NCBI GenBank assembly: GCA_945875195.1
Contig: CAMCJW010000074.1
Location: 1-11,053 of the forward strand
Direction: 5' to 3'
Source: Chitinophaga pinensis
GTDB lineage: Bacteria; Bacteroidota; Bacteroidia; UKL13-3
Length of the DNA stretch: 11,053 nucleotides
Numbering within the stretch: position 1 is the first letter of the stretch; each line of letters begins with the position of its first letter. The notes below the pieces were generated by a model. That model saw only the letters and a program-made list of their open reading frames with translations, was not told the origin of the DNA and did no database searches. The position numbers and the translations under genes are program-made. This document shows, in pieces, positions 1-7,542 of the stretch.

Positions 1-164
1 TCACTCTTTAAAACACTGGAAAGCATGGATACGCCCAATTCAGTAAAAACAAAAGGCTTCTTTCTGAATCCCATTTTCTCAGAATTGGAAGTCGCAAATT
101 GCGACTTCCAATTCTCAAATTCTACATCTGTTAACTGAAACAAAAAGTCTTCCGGAGATCGGGT
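1..164 (-). pseudogene. ORF6N-domain gene fragment, N-terminally truncated, open at left edge
   Basis: Reading the minus strand from base 164 to base 1 gives about 54 codons without a stop. They include PEDFLFQLTD, then ENWKSQFATSNSEKMGF, then PFVFTELGVSMLSSVLKS. These match the middle of the ORF6N domain, whose members typically read PEDFMFQLT, SQ.ATSN.EKMG and FTEQGVAMLSSVL. ORF6N is a DNA-binding domain first noted in phage antirepressor-like proteins and is common in Bacteroidota genomes. The usual N-terminal third (start codon through the segment before PEDF) is absent: an in-frame TAA sits just upstream at 165-167, and the stop codon of the serine hydrolase follows 7 nt further on. No start codon lies ahead of PEDF. 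The frame is open at the window edge, so the rest of the domain may continue to the left. I read it as a 5'-truncated remnant. The family call is from recalled motif similarity. Confidence 0.72.
81..115. repeat. Perfect 35-nt palindrome (17-bp arms, 1-nt centre)
   Basis: The arm at 81-97 (AGAATTGGAAGTCGCAA) is the exact reverse complement of 99-115, with a single A at 98 between them. In practice the central bases would form the loop of a long hairpin. It lies inside the ORF6N fragment, where the minus strand reads it in frame as part of NWKSQFATSN. There is no T-run after it, so it does not look like an intrinsic terminator for the hydrolase gene. It could be a REP-like element, a symmetric protein-binding site or a cruciform-forming coding palindrome. 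Confidence 0.85.
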
Positions 165-173
165 TTATAGTAT

Positions 174-1478
174 TTAATTTTTGATTAATTTCTTCACTAA
201 AATGGCATTGGGGGTTTTAATGCTGATAACATATATAGCTGATGGTATTCTAGAAATATCAACTTCCAAACTATTTGCCAATCTCAACTGCTCCTTCCCT
301 AATAAATCATATACACAAACTTCCATTATATCATGAGGCAATAATCCCTCAATATTAAAACTAGTTTGTGCTGGATTTGGATAGACATTTACTTTGGTAT
401 CATCTATTGGTTCAGACAGAAAATTGCTACCAGTACAAATTACTTTGTTTAAGTACAACCAAATTTCATTATTAAAAGAAATAGGCACTTCGCCATTGTC
501 TCCGGGAGCATCGCCAATTCTGAGCATCACCAAATTCATGGATGGAACTACATTGATCAATTGCCCATTTTTCCCCATTGCCGCATACATATCTTTAGGT
601 GCATTGGGAGCCAACATTCCAGGAAACACAATTTGTGAACCTGGCGCCATAAATTTATCTGTGCCATTCAACCAGGTTAAATAGCCATAACCAGGATTAA
701 TGCTTTGCGAACTATTGGTCATCTTTCTAAAATAGCTCGTATCTGATAATATATCGGTTTGATCCCATTTACCTTTATTCAACAACAACAACCCAAACCT
801 AGCCATACTGCGGGCATTGCTATAAAGCACATTGTTAAAATCCGATTTGAACCAAAGACCATTGATGGCAGTTTTATTGCGAATCTCAGTATTAAAAAAT
901 TGCTGCCAAGTTTGTCCACTAGCAGCTTCAACAACCTTATCCAATAATGTATAAGGCGCATTGTGATAAGCCCAACGAGCACCTGCATCGGCCTTGTATA
1001 CCAAGCAAGAATCAAAAGTACAATCTTTATTGATACCATTGTCATCCAACCCAGTTGTCATGGTTAACTGATTACGCACCTTAATTTGGTCTTCTTTTAA
1101 GGCGGGTTCGTTTGTCCAACCTTTACCCAAAAACTTTGAGCTAGTATCTTCAATAGACAATAATTTCTTTTGTTGAGCAACACCAACCATAACAGCACTC
1201 ATGGTTTTACCTGCCGATGCCCAATACCAAAAACTGTCTACAGTAAAGCTTCCAAAATACTTTTCCAAAACAATTTTTCCGTCTTTTAACACGATAAATC
1301 CTTTGGTATTTTTTGATCCTAAATAATTATACAAACTATCAGTTTTTGAAACACACCAACCCAAACCCGCAGGCGATAATGTATCCCAAGTTTTTCCTAC
1401 CAAGGGTGGAAAATACAATGATTGAGCCGAGCTACTCAATCCAATTAAAATTAAAATGTATAAAAGTGCTTTTTTCAT
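174..1478 (-). CDS. Secreted serine hydrolase, class C beta-lactamase-like, with T9SS type A sorting domain
   Basis: 434 residues from the ATG at 1478. An upstream ATG (1568) would add 30 residues ahead of an otherwise clean signal peptide and would start upstream of a promoter-like element, so I reject it. Residues 1-19 form a signal peptide (KK, hydrophobic run, SSSAQ). The catalytic domain covers about 35-345. S88-A-G-K91 is the SxxK motif with nucleophile Ser88, Y171-H-N173 is the YxN motif, and the third box is G-K303-N-G305-Q, a KxG version of KTG. The family includes class C beta-lactamases, DD-peptidases and esterases, so the substrate is not predictable. Residues about 362-434 (VYPNP..., ending VKKLIKN) form a T9SS C-terminal sorting domain, implying export across the outer membrane and surface attachment or release. 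It is transcribed divergently from dnaE across about 250 nt of intergenic DNA. A dedicated antibiotic-resistance role is unlikely, given the T9SS tail and this family's breadth. Confidence 0.9.
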   Translation of the reverse strand: MKKALLYILILIGLSSSAQSLYFPPLVGKTWDTLSPAGLGWCVSKTDSLYNYLGSKNTKGFIVLKDGKIVLEKYFGSFTVDSFWYWASAGKTMSAVMVGVAQQKKLLSIEDTSSKFLGKGWTNEPALKEDQIKVRNQLTMTTGLDDNGINKDCTFDSCLVYKADAGARWAYHNAPYTLLDKVVEAASGQTWQQFFNTEIRNKTAINGLWFKSDFNNVLYSNARSMARFGLLLLNKGKWDQTDILSDTSYFRKMTNSSQSINPGYGYLTWLNGTDKFMAPGSQIVFPGMLAPNAPKDMYAAMGKNGQLINVVPSMNLVMLRIGDAPGDNGEVPISFNNEIWLYLNKVICTGSNFLSEPIDDTKVNVYPNPAQTSFNIEGLLPHDIMEVCVYDLLGKEQLRLANSLEVDISRIPSAIYVISIKTPNAILVKKLIKN

Positions 1479-1485
1479 ATACCTG

Positions 1486-1514
1486 CAAAATAACAATTGT
1501 TTGATAGAAAATAA
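1486..1514 (-). promoter_or_regulatory. Candidate promoter of the serine hydrolase gene
   Basis: On the minus strand TATTTTG (1492-1486) matches the Bacteroidota -7 box TAnnTTTG in its shortened TAnnTTG form. A weak TTA (1514-1512) lies 19 nt upstream where TTG/TTTG is expected. Only 7 nt separate the box from the chosen ATG, so transcription would begin at or just before the start codon. The -33 half is poor, hence the modest confidence. Confidence 0.35.
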
Positions 1515-1730
1515 TGAAAATGGTTTAATTATCAGTATAATAAAAACCTCAAAACCTTGTTGGTTCAAACCGAAATTTAAAAAAACTATTCACCTAAACT
1601 TTTTTTACCTCAATTGATCTTTCGTTGAAAACTTTTTATTACCCACTATTTATCCGCATGATGGCTTATAATTTTCAACACTTCCTTACATAAATTAATA
1701 CTTCACTTACATTCGCTTTCAGATATAAAA

Positions 1731-4700
1731 ATGAAGTTCTCTCACCTACACGTACACACACAGTTTTCGCTACTTGATGGCGCAGCAGATATTGGCAAAC
1801 TATACAAAAAAGCCATGAACGATGGCATGCCTGCCTTAGCCATAACCGATCATGGCAACATGTTTGGTGCTTTTGAATTTGTTGCCGAAGCCTATAAACA
1901 CAAAAATGAAGATGGTTCGCTAAAAGTAAAACCTATTGTAGGTTGCGAATTCTATGTAGTGAACGATAGAACCCGACAAAGTTTTACCAAAGACGACAAA
2001 GACATCAGGTACCACCAACTCATGCTGGCCAAAAATGAGGAGGGCTATAAAAACCTCATCAAACTTTGTTCTCTTGGCTACATGGAGGGCATGTATGGCA
2101 AATACCCCAGAATTGATAAACAACTCATTGAAAAATACCACAAAGGTTTAATTGCTACCACCTGCTGTTTGGGCGCATCTGTTCCCAAGGCCATCTTAAA
2201 AAAAGGCGAAGAAGCCGGTGAGCTAGAATTTAAATGGTGGCTCGATTTGTTTGGAGAAGATTATTACATTGAATTACAACGTCACGATATTCCCGACCAA
2301 AATAAAGTAAATGAGGTTTTATTGCGTTTTGCCCAAAAATACAATGTGCCCATCATAGCCTCAAACGACTCACATTACGTTGATCAAAAAGATTCAAACG
2401 CACATGATATTCTTTTGTGCATCAATACAGGCGAAAAACAAAGCACCCCTACCGTAAAGGAAATAGATGATGAGGTTAGCATCAAAGGCAAACGTTTTGC
2501 ATTTTATAACGACCAATTCTACTTCAAAACTACTGAGGAAATGTCATCGCTTTTTAGCGATATCCCTCAGGCAATAGACAATACCAATAGCATCATCGAC
2601 AAAATTGAAACCCTCGATTTAAAACGAGATATCTTATTGCCTAATTATGAAATTCCACCTGGATTTTTAACCCAAGATGATTACCTACATCACCTTACCT
2701 ATACTGGTGCCAAAGCTCGCTACAAAGACGTAACTCCAGAGGTAGAAGAACGTCTCAACTTTGAGTTGCATACCATCCGCACCATGGGGTTTGCTGGTTA
2801 CTTCTTAATTGTAGCAGATTTCATCAAAGCGGGCAGAGAATTGGGCGTTTTTGTGGGCCCTGGTCGTGGTTCTGCAGCTGGCTCTGCTGTAGCCTATTGC
2901 ATTGGTATAACAAATATTGATCCCATAAAATATGATTTACTTTTCGAACGTTTCCTAAATCCCGATCGTAAGTCAATGCCCGATATTGATACTGATTTTG
3001 ATGATGCCGGCAGACAAAAAGTGATTGATTATGTAGTGCAGAAATATGGTCGTAATCAAGTAGCACAAATTGTTACTTATGGTACCATGGCTGCAAAAAT
3101 GAGTATCAAAGATGTATCGAGGGTGCTTGATCTTCCTTTAGCCGATGCCAATGCATTAGCCAAGTTGGTTCCAGAAAGACCTGGAATAGAATTAGGAAGG
3201 CTGCTCAATGCGCCTCTTGATGGCGCCAAAAGTTTAAAGGAAAAAGAAGGTCTTCAATCTGAGGAAATAGACAATGTTAAGAAACTTCGCGAACTCTATA
3301 ATGGCAATGATATTCAATCTAGGGTATTAAAAGAAGCTGAAATTTTAGAAGGTTCGGTGCGTGGAACTGGAGTGCATGCTGCAGGTATTATTATTGCACC
3401 ATGCGACCTTACCGACCTTATTCCTGTTGCAGTTGCAAAAGATTCGGATCTTTTAGTAACACAATTTCAAGGTAAGGTTATTGAAGATGCTGGAGTAATT
3501 AAAATGGACTTCTTAGGACTCAAAAACTTAACCATTTTAAAAGATTCCTTGGTATTGATAAAAGAAAATCATGGCATAGATATCATTCTTGAAGACATCC
3601 CTTTAGATGATGCTAAAACTTATGAGCTTTATCAAAGAGGTGAAACAAATGGCACTTTCCAATTTGAAAGTGCGGGCATGCAAAAACACCTCAAAGACCT
3701 AAAGCCAGATAAGTTCGACGATTTAATTGCCATGAACGCTTTATACCGTCCGGGCCCAATTCAATATATCCCAAATTTCATCGCCCGTAAACATGGCAGA
3801 GAGGCTATAAGTTACGATTTAGAAGAAATGAAGGAGTACCTTGAACCTACCTATGGTATTACCGTTTACCAAGAACAGGTAATGCTACTTTCACAAAAAA
3901 TTGCTGATTTTACCAAAGGAGATGCCGATACCCTGCGAAAGGCAATGGGTAAAAAAGATAAATATACGCTCGATAAAATGAAGGGTAAATTTATGGCAGG
4001 TGCAAGTGCAAAAGGATTTAAGCCTGAAACTTTAGAAAAAATATGGACAGATTGGGAGGCTTTTGCCCAATATGCTTTCAATAAATCTCACTCAACCTGC
4101 TATGCCTATGTGGCCTTTCACACGGCTTACCTAAAAACGCATTACCCCGGCGAATACATGGCCGCCATCCTCACCAATAATTTAGGAAATATTGACAAGG
4201 TTTCCTTCTTTATGGAAGAATGTAAACGCATGGGTGTGCCTGTGCTTGGGCCAGATGTAAACGAATCTGTTTCTACATTTTCCGTAAATAAAGTTGGTCA
4301 AGTTCGTTTTGGTTTGAACGCAATTAAAGGCGTTGGTGAAGCCGCGGTTGATGCCATTGTTGCCGAGAGAGCCAAAGGTGGTACGTTCAAAAGTATTTTC
4401 GATTTAACCAAACGTGTTAACCTAAGAGCTGTTAACAAAAAAACCATTGAGGCTTTAGCCCTTGCTGGAGCCTTTGATTGCTTCGAAAATAGCACACGTG
4501 CCCAATATTTTGCCAATGGCAACGATGAAATAAATACCATAGAAAAAGCCATAAGATATGGCAATTCGGTTCAATCCAACGCAGCATCTAACGCCATGAG
4601 TCTTTTTGGTGCGGTATCGGGCGTTATTTTACCCGAGCCACCCCTGCCTGTAACCGAGCCATGGAGTTTGATGCAACAACTCAATGCCGAGAAAGACGTA

Positions 4701-5309
4701 ATTGGCATGTATCTTTCCGGACATCCACTCGATCCCTATAAACTAGAAATTGACAAGCTAACCACACACAGATTAGGTGAACTAAACGACCTTGCAACCC
4801 TAAAAGGTAAAGAGGTTAAAATTGCGGGTATTGTTACTGCCGCCGAACATAAGGTAAGCAAAAATGGCAAAAACTTTGGCAGCATTACCATCGAAGATTA
4901 TTCTGGCAATTTTCAAATGGTCTTGTTTCAAGATGCCTATATCAATCACCGAAGATTTATGGAAGTAGGCTACTTTATCTTTATTAAAGGTAGAGTAGAT
5001 AACAGATGGCAGCGCGAAAACGATTTCGAAATAAAAGTACTTGGCATGGAAATGCTCAACGATGTGCGCGATAAATACTTCAATAAAATTACTGTTAACC
5101 TGGCTTTAGATCGCATCAACAATGAGGTGTTAACCATGTTTCAAACTTTCTCCAAATCAAACCCAGGCAATTGCACCCTAAACATTGATATCACTGACAA
5201 ACTAGAAAACACTACTATCAGGATGCTCTCCACCAAAGTAAAATTTAGCCCGCAAAATCAAATACTTAAACAATTGGAGGAGCTAGGCCTAAATTATAAA
5301 TTTAATTAA
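1731..5309 (+). CDS. dnaE: DNA polymerase III subunit alpha
   Basis: 1192 residues, the expected size for a Bacteroidota DnaE (E. coli 1160). It is the catalytic subunit of the chromosomal replicase. The order is N-terminal PHP domain (about 1-290, with H5-L-H7-V-H9, T39-D40-H41 and D213-S-H215), palm with catalytic aspartates D418 and D420 in MPDIDTDF and D593 in KMDFLGLKNL, the GPGRGSAAGSAVAYC loop at 376-390, fingers with LYRPGPIQYI (671-680) and FNKSHSTCYAY (783-793), a tandem helix-hairpin-helix region near 860-915, and an OB fold (about 1027-1090). The PHP histidines look intact, so the domain may keep metal binding. A candidate clamp-binding motif is AMSLF at 955-959, lacking the usual leading Gln. 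The ATG at 1731 directly opens the conserved KFSHLHVHT start of the PHP domain. No Shine-Dalgarno is visible. A partial -7-like TACATTCG lies at 1708-1715 without a clear -33 partner, and I see no terminator before trxA. Confidence 0.98.
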   Translation: MKFSHLHVHTQFSLLDGAADIGKLYKKAMNDGMPALAITDHGNMFGAFEFVAEAYKHKNEDGSLKVKPIVGCEFYVVNDRTRQSFTKDDKDIRYHQLMLAKNEEGYKNLIKLCSLGYMEGMYGKYPRIDKQLIEKYHKGLIATTCCLGASVPKAILKKGEEAGELEFKWWLDLFGEDYYIELQRHDIPDQNKVNEVLLRFAQKYNVPIIASNDSHYVDQKDSNAHDILLCINTGEKQSTPTVKEIDDEVSIKGKRFAFYNDQFYFKTTEEMSSLFSDIPQAIDNTNSIIDKIETLDLKRDILLPNYEIPPGFLTQDDYLHHLTYTGAKARYKDVTPEVEERLNFELHTIRTMGFAGYFLIVADFIKAGRELGVFVGPGRGSAAGSAVAYCIGITNIDPIKYDLLFERFLNPDRKSMPDIDTDFDDAGRQKVIDYVVQKYGRNQVAQIVTYGTMAAKMSIKDVSRVLDLPLADANALAKLVPERPGIELGRLLNAPLDGAKSLKEKEGLQSEEIDNVKKLRELYNGNDIQSRVLKEAEILEGSVRGTGVHAAGIIIAPCDLTDLIPVAVAKDSDLLVTQFQGKVIEDAGVIKMDFLGLKNLTILKDSLVLIKENHGIDIILEDIPLDDAKTYELYQRGETNGTFQFESAGMQKHLKDLKPDKFDDLIAMNALYRPGPIQYIPNFIARKHGREAISYDLEEMKEYLEPTYGITVYQEQVMLLSQKIADFTKGDADTLRKAMGKKDKYTLDKMKGKFMAGASAKGFKPETLEKIWTDWEAFAQYAFNKSHSTCYAYVAFHTAYLKTHYPGEYMAAILTNNLGNIDKVSFFMEECKRMGVPVLGPDVNESVSTFSVNKVGQVRFGLNAIKGVGEAAVDAIVAERAKGGTFKSIFDLTKRVNLRAVNKKTIEALALAGAFDCFENSTRAQYFANGNDEINTIEKAIRYGNSVQSNAASNAMSLFGAVSGVILPEPPLPVTEPWSLMQQLNAEKDVIGMYLSGHPLDPYKLEIDKLTTHRLGELNDLATLKGKEVKIAGIVTAAEHKVSKNGKNFGSITIEDYSGNFQMVLFQDAYINHRRFMEVGYFIFIKGRVDNRWQRENDFEIKVLGMEMLNDVRDKYFNKITVNLALDRINNEVLTMFQTFSKSNPGNCTLNIDITDKLENTTIRMLSTKVKFSPQNQILKQLEELGLNYKFN

Positions 5310-5322
5310 ACCTGACAAATTG

Positions 5323-5351
5323 TTGCATATTTGTGAGTGGCATTTATCTTG
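5323..5351 (+). promoter_or_regulatory. Candidate promoter of trxA
   Basis: TTG at 5323-5325 is followed by a 19-nt spacer and TATCTTG at 5345-5351, fitting the Bacteroidota -33 TTTG / -7 TAnnTTTG pattern in relaxed form. Transcription would start near 5357, about 24 nt before the thioredoxin ATG. This position argues against the longer frame starting at 5333, which would begin inside the promoter. Spacing is identical to the candidate at 5770-5798. Confidence 0.45.
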
Positions 5352-5380
5352 CAACCAGATTAAAACAAAAAAAAGAAATT

Positions 5381-5701
5381 ATGGCATTAGAAATAACAGA
5401 TAGCAACTTCGAGGAAGTAGTGCTAAAATCAGACAAACCAGTATTGGTAGATTTTTGGGCAGAATGGTGTGGCCCTTGCCGCATGGTTGGTCCGTTAGTA
5501 GACGAACTTGCAACAGAATATGAGGGAAAAGCAGTGATTGGCAAATTAAATGTCGACCACAATCCTAAAGTGGCTACAGAATTTGGCATCATGAGCATTC
5601 CTGCTCTATTGTATTTTAAAGATGGGAAAGTTGTAGACAAACAAGTTGGCGCAGTTCCAAAACATATTTTGGCTAAGAAACTTGATGCCCAAATGGCATA
5701 A
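5381..5701 (+). CDS. trxA: Thioredoxin
   Basis: 106 residues, the standard length for a cytosolic thioredoxin that reduces protein disulfides with electrons from thioredoxin reductase. The redox motif W29-C30-G-P-C33 sits in VDFWAEWCGPCRM. The cis-proline P74 lies in MSIPALLYF, and the conserved FKDG turn follows at 79-82. There is no signal peptide, so it acts in the cytoplasm. I chose the ATG at 5381 because thioredoxins begin a few residues before the first strand (ALEITDSNF); the in-frame ATG at 5333 would add 16 residues not typical of the family. An A-rich stretch containing AAAGAAA just precedes the start and may help ribosome binding. It is 71 nt downstream of dnaE with its own promoter-like site, and is closed by a strong terminator, so it can be expressed as a single gene. 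Confidence 0.97.
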   Translation: MALEITDSNFEEVVLKSDKPVLVDFWAEWCGPCRMVGPLVDELATEYEGKAVIGKLNVDHNPKVATEFGIMSIPALLYFKDGKVVDKQVGAVPKHILAKKLDAQMA

Positions 5702-5723
5702 GTTTTAAAATAACGCCTTTCTT

Positions 5724-5756
5724 AAAAATGCAATCCAATTGGGTTGCATTTTTTTT
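5724..5756 (+). terminator. Intrinsic terminator after trxA
   Basis: A 13-bp stem (5724-5736 with 5741-5753, one G-T wobble, core ATGCAATCC/GGGTTGCAT) with an AATT tetraloop is followed by a run of eight T from 5749 to 5756. It begins 22 nt after the trxA stop. It separates trxA from the membrane-protein gene, which has its own promoter-like site just beyond it. Confidence 0.88.
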
Positions 5757-5769
5757 GCCAATAATAACC

Positions 5770-5798
5770 TTGGTTTACGGTGTATTTCAATTATTTTG
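5770..5798 (+). promoter_or_regulatory. Candidate promoter of the membrane-protein/DUF58 unit
   Basis: TTG at 5770-5772, a 19-nt spacer, then TATTTTG at 5792-5798. It lies just after the trxA terminator and 11 nt before the ATG at 5810, predicting a 5' leader of only a few bases. The alternative upstream ATG at 5780 falls inside this element, which supports the start at 5810. Confidence 0.5.
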
Positions 5799-5809
5799 CA
5801 AATAGAAAT

Positions 5810-7537
5810 ATGAAGAACCTTTTCTCATTTGTTGCTTGCCTTTTAATTGGCTTCACCCTATTAAGCTACAGGTTAAACTATCCTGGAATAAATAATCCTG
5901 AACCCATGAAATTAACCACATGGGATGCTTATGGCTATTATTTGTATTTGCCATCAATGCTTATTTACCACGATGTAAAAGAATTGAAATTTAAAGATAG
6001 CGTTGAGGCAAAATATCAATTATCGGGTGGCAATTTTTACCAAGCAAATATCCACGAAAAAACAGGAAATTATGCTTTTAAATACCTTGGAGGTATTGCC
6101 ATTTTACACTTACCATTCTTTACAATAGCTCACCTTTATGCCCTCAATAGCTCAGTTTATCCCGCTGATGGCTTTTCTGCTCCCTACCAAAATGCAATTG
6201 GTTTTGGGGTTGTGTTTTATGGTATACTTGCCTTATTTGTTTTACGAAGGGTATTGTTAACTTACTATTCAGATCAAGTAACCACACTAACTTTATTGCT
6301 TACTGTTTTAGCTACTAATTCAATTCAATACTTCTCTATAGACAATGCGCAGAGCCATGCTCCTATCTTTTTCCTCTATACAATTATACTTTGGCTAAGT
6401 ATCAAATGGCATCAAAAACCCAGTAGCATCCTTGCATTTTCAGCAGGCTATGTAATTGGTTTGGCAACAATCTCAAGGCCAACAGAAGCCATCATGGTAT
6501 TGATTCCTATCCTTTGGAATACCCATAGCAAAGAAGCTGCAAAAGAAAAATGGGCTTTGGTTCGAACCAATTTACCCATGATTTATTTAGCGGCATTTGG
6601 CGGGATAATTGGCATACTGCCGCAACTCATCTATTGGCAATATGTTACAGGATTTTTCATATATGATGTAGGCAGTGCCTGGCGATTTTTGACCCCATTC
6701 TTCCGCGTATTATTTGGCTTCGAAAAAGGTTGGTTCATTTATACACCTGTTACTATTTTCTTTGTAATAGGCTTGTTTTATATTAAGAGCTATCCATTTA
6801 GAAAGTCATTGATCTGGTTTTGTTTGCTCAATATTTGGATCATCATTTCTTGGAGCGATTGGAAATACGGCGGCAGTTACACCACAAGGGCTTTGATGCA
6901 AAGTTATCCTGTATTTGCCTTGGCCTTGGGTGCATTTTTGCAGCGCTATTGGCTTGGTTCAAACCGAATAATAATTGCAGTAATTGGAGTCTATTTTGTT
7001 GGTGTGAACCTATTTCAAATACAGCAATACAATACCACCACCCTGCATTATTATGATATGAATCGCCAGTATTACGGGCAGATTTATTTAAATACAAATC
7101 CAACTCCTTTACAAAAAAGTTTGCTCGATAACCAAGATTGGATTTCGAATGAAGAAGATTTTGTTGAATGCGTTATACTAAAAAACGATACGCTACAAAC
7201 CTATACGCTAACTAAAGATAGCAGCAATATTCTTTATCAGTCTGAACCAAAATTAAAGGGAGTAGATTTTTTAAAAATAAATGCCAATATAAAAACTAGC
7301 CCCGGAATGGGTGGTGGGTATTTAATTTGTGAATTGCATGTAGGTGATCAAATAAAAACAAACAAAGTGCGTCTCACCTATCCTATGGCAATAAGAGAAC
7401 AGTTTAATAGTTATAGTTTTTATGTAGAAGTGCCGCCAAATTTTGATGATGCTAAATTGATTTTACGCATTCAAACAAATGAAAACCTGATGAGCGAAAT
7501 AAGTAATTTAGAAATAATTGGACTTTCCAAAAACTAA
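5810..7537 (+). CDS. Polytopic membrane protein, GT-C glycosyltransferase-like, with C-terminal soluble domain
   Basis: 575 residues from the ATG at 5810. An N-terminal membrane helix (about 4-20) is followed by an exported loop containing W38-D39-A-Y-G-Y-Y-L-Y-L-P, which resembles the acidic first-loop motif of GT-C enzymes that use lipid-linked sugars. Further hydrophobic segments lie near 92-110, 128-148, 157-172, 184-199, 207-221, 225-236, 256-275, 310-324, 333-348, 362-378 and 386-403. The stretch W348-S-D-W-K-Y-G-G-S-Y-T-T-R360 followed by YPVFALALG is the pattern often seen late in these proteins, and ISRPTEA (221-227) is another recurrent motif. From about 430 to the end the protein is soluble and beta-rich, possibly a carbohydrate-binding-like fold on the exported face. 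It probably transfers a sugar to an envelope glycan or lipid, but donor and acceptor cannot be read from the sequence. No protein-family search was possible, so the class is an inference. It is 5 nt upstream of the DUF58 gene. Confidence 0.68.
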   Translation: MKNLFSFVACLLIGFTLLSYRLNYPGINNPEPMKLTTWDAYGYYLYLPSMLIYHDVKELKFKDSVEAKYQLSGGNFYQANIHEKTGNYAFKYLGGIAILHLPFFTIAHLYALNSSVYPADGFSAPYQNAIGFGVVFYGILALFVLRRVLLTYYSDQVTTLTLLLTVLATNSIQYFSIDNAQSHAPIFFLYTIILWLSIKWHQKPSSILAFSAGYVIGLATISRPTEAIMVLIPILWNTHSKEAAKEKWALVRTNLPMIYLAAFGGIIGILPQLIYWQYVTGFFIYDVGSAWRFLTPFFRVLFGFEKGWFIYTPVTIFFVIGLFYIKSYPFRKSLIWFCLLNIWIIISWSDWKYGGSYTTRALMQSYPVFALALGAFLQRYWLGSNRIIIAVIGVYFVGVNLFQIQQYNTTTLHYYDMNRQYYGQIYLNTNPTPLQKSLLDNQDWISNEEDFVECVILKNDTLQTYTLTKDSSNILYQSEPKLKGVDFLKINANIKTSPGMGGGYLICELHVGDQIKTNKVRLTYPMAIREQFNSYSFYVEVPPNFDDAKLILRIQTNENLMSEISNLEIIGLSKN

Positions 7538-7542
7538 GAATA

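Noticed and set aside
81..115. The palindrome as a transcription terminator for the hydrolase gene
   Set aside because: It lies about 60 nt beyond the stop, has no T-run on either strand, and is in frame inside ORF6N coding sequence.
1479..1568. Upstream extension of the serine hydrolase (464-residue form)
   Set aside because: The extra 30 residues precede a complete signal peptide and overlap a promoter-like element; the ATG at 1478 is the better start.
2824..3066. Antisense open frames within dnaE (also at 1920-2141, 3866-4081 and 4298-4564)
   Set aside because: All lie opposite a strongly conserved polymerase gene, with no start context or recognisable domain.
5333..5380. 16-residue N-terminal extension of thioredoxin
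   Set aside because: The start lies between the promoter boxes at 5323-5351 and the extra residues are not typical of thioredoxins.
5780..5809. 10-residue N-terminal extension of the GT-C-like protein
   Set aside because: The ATG at 5780 lies within the candidate promoter; the ATG at 5810 starts a normal Met-Lys membrane helix.
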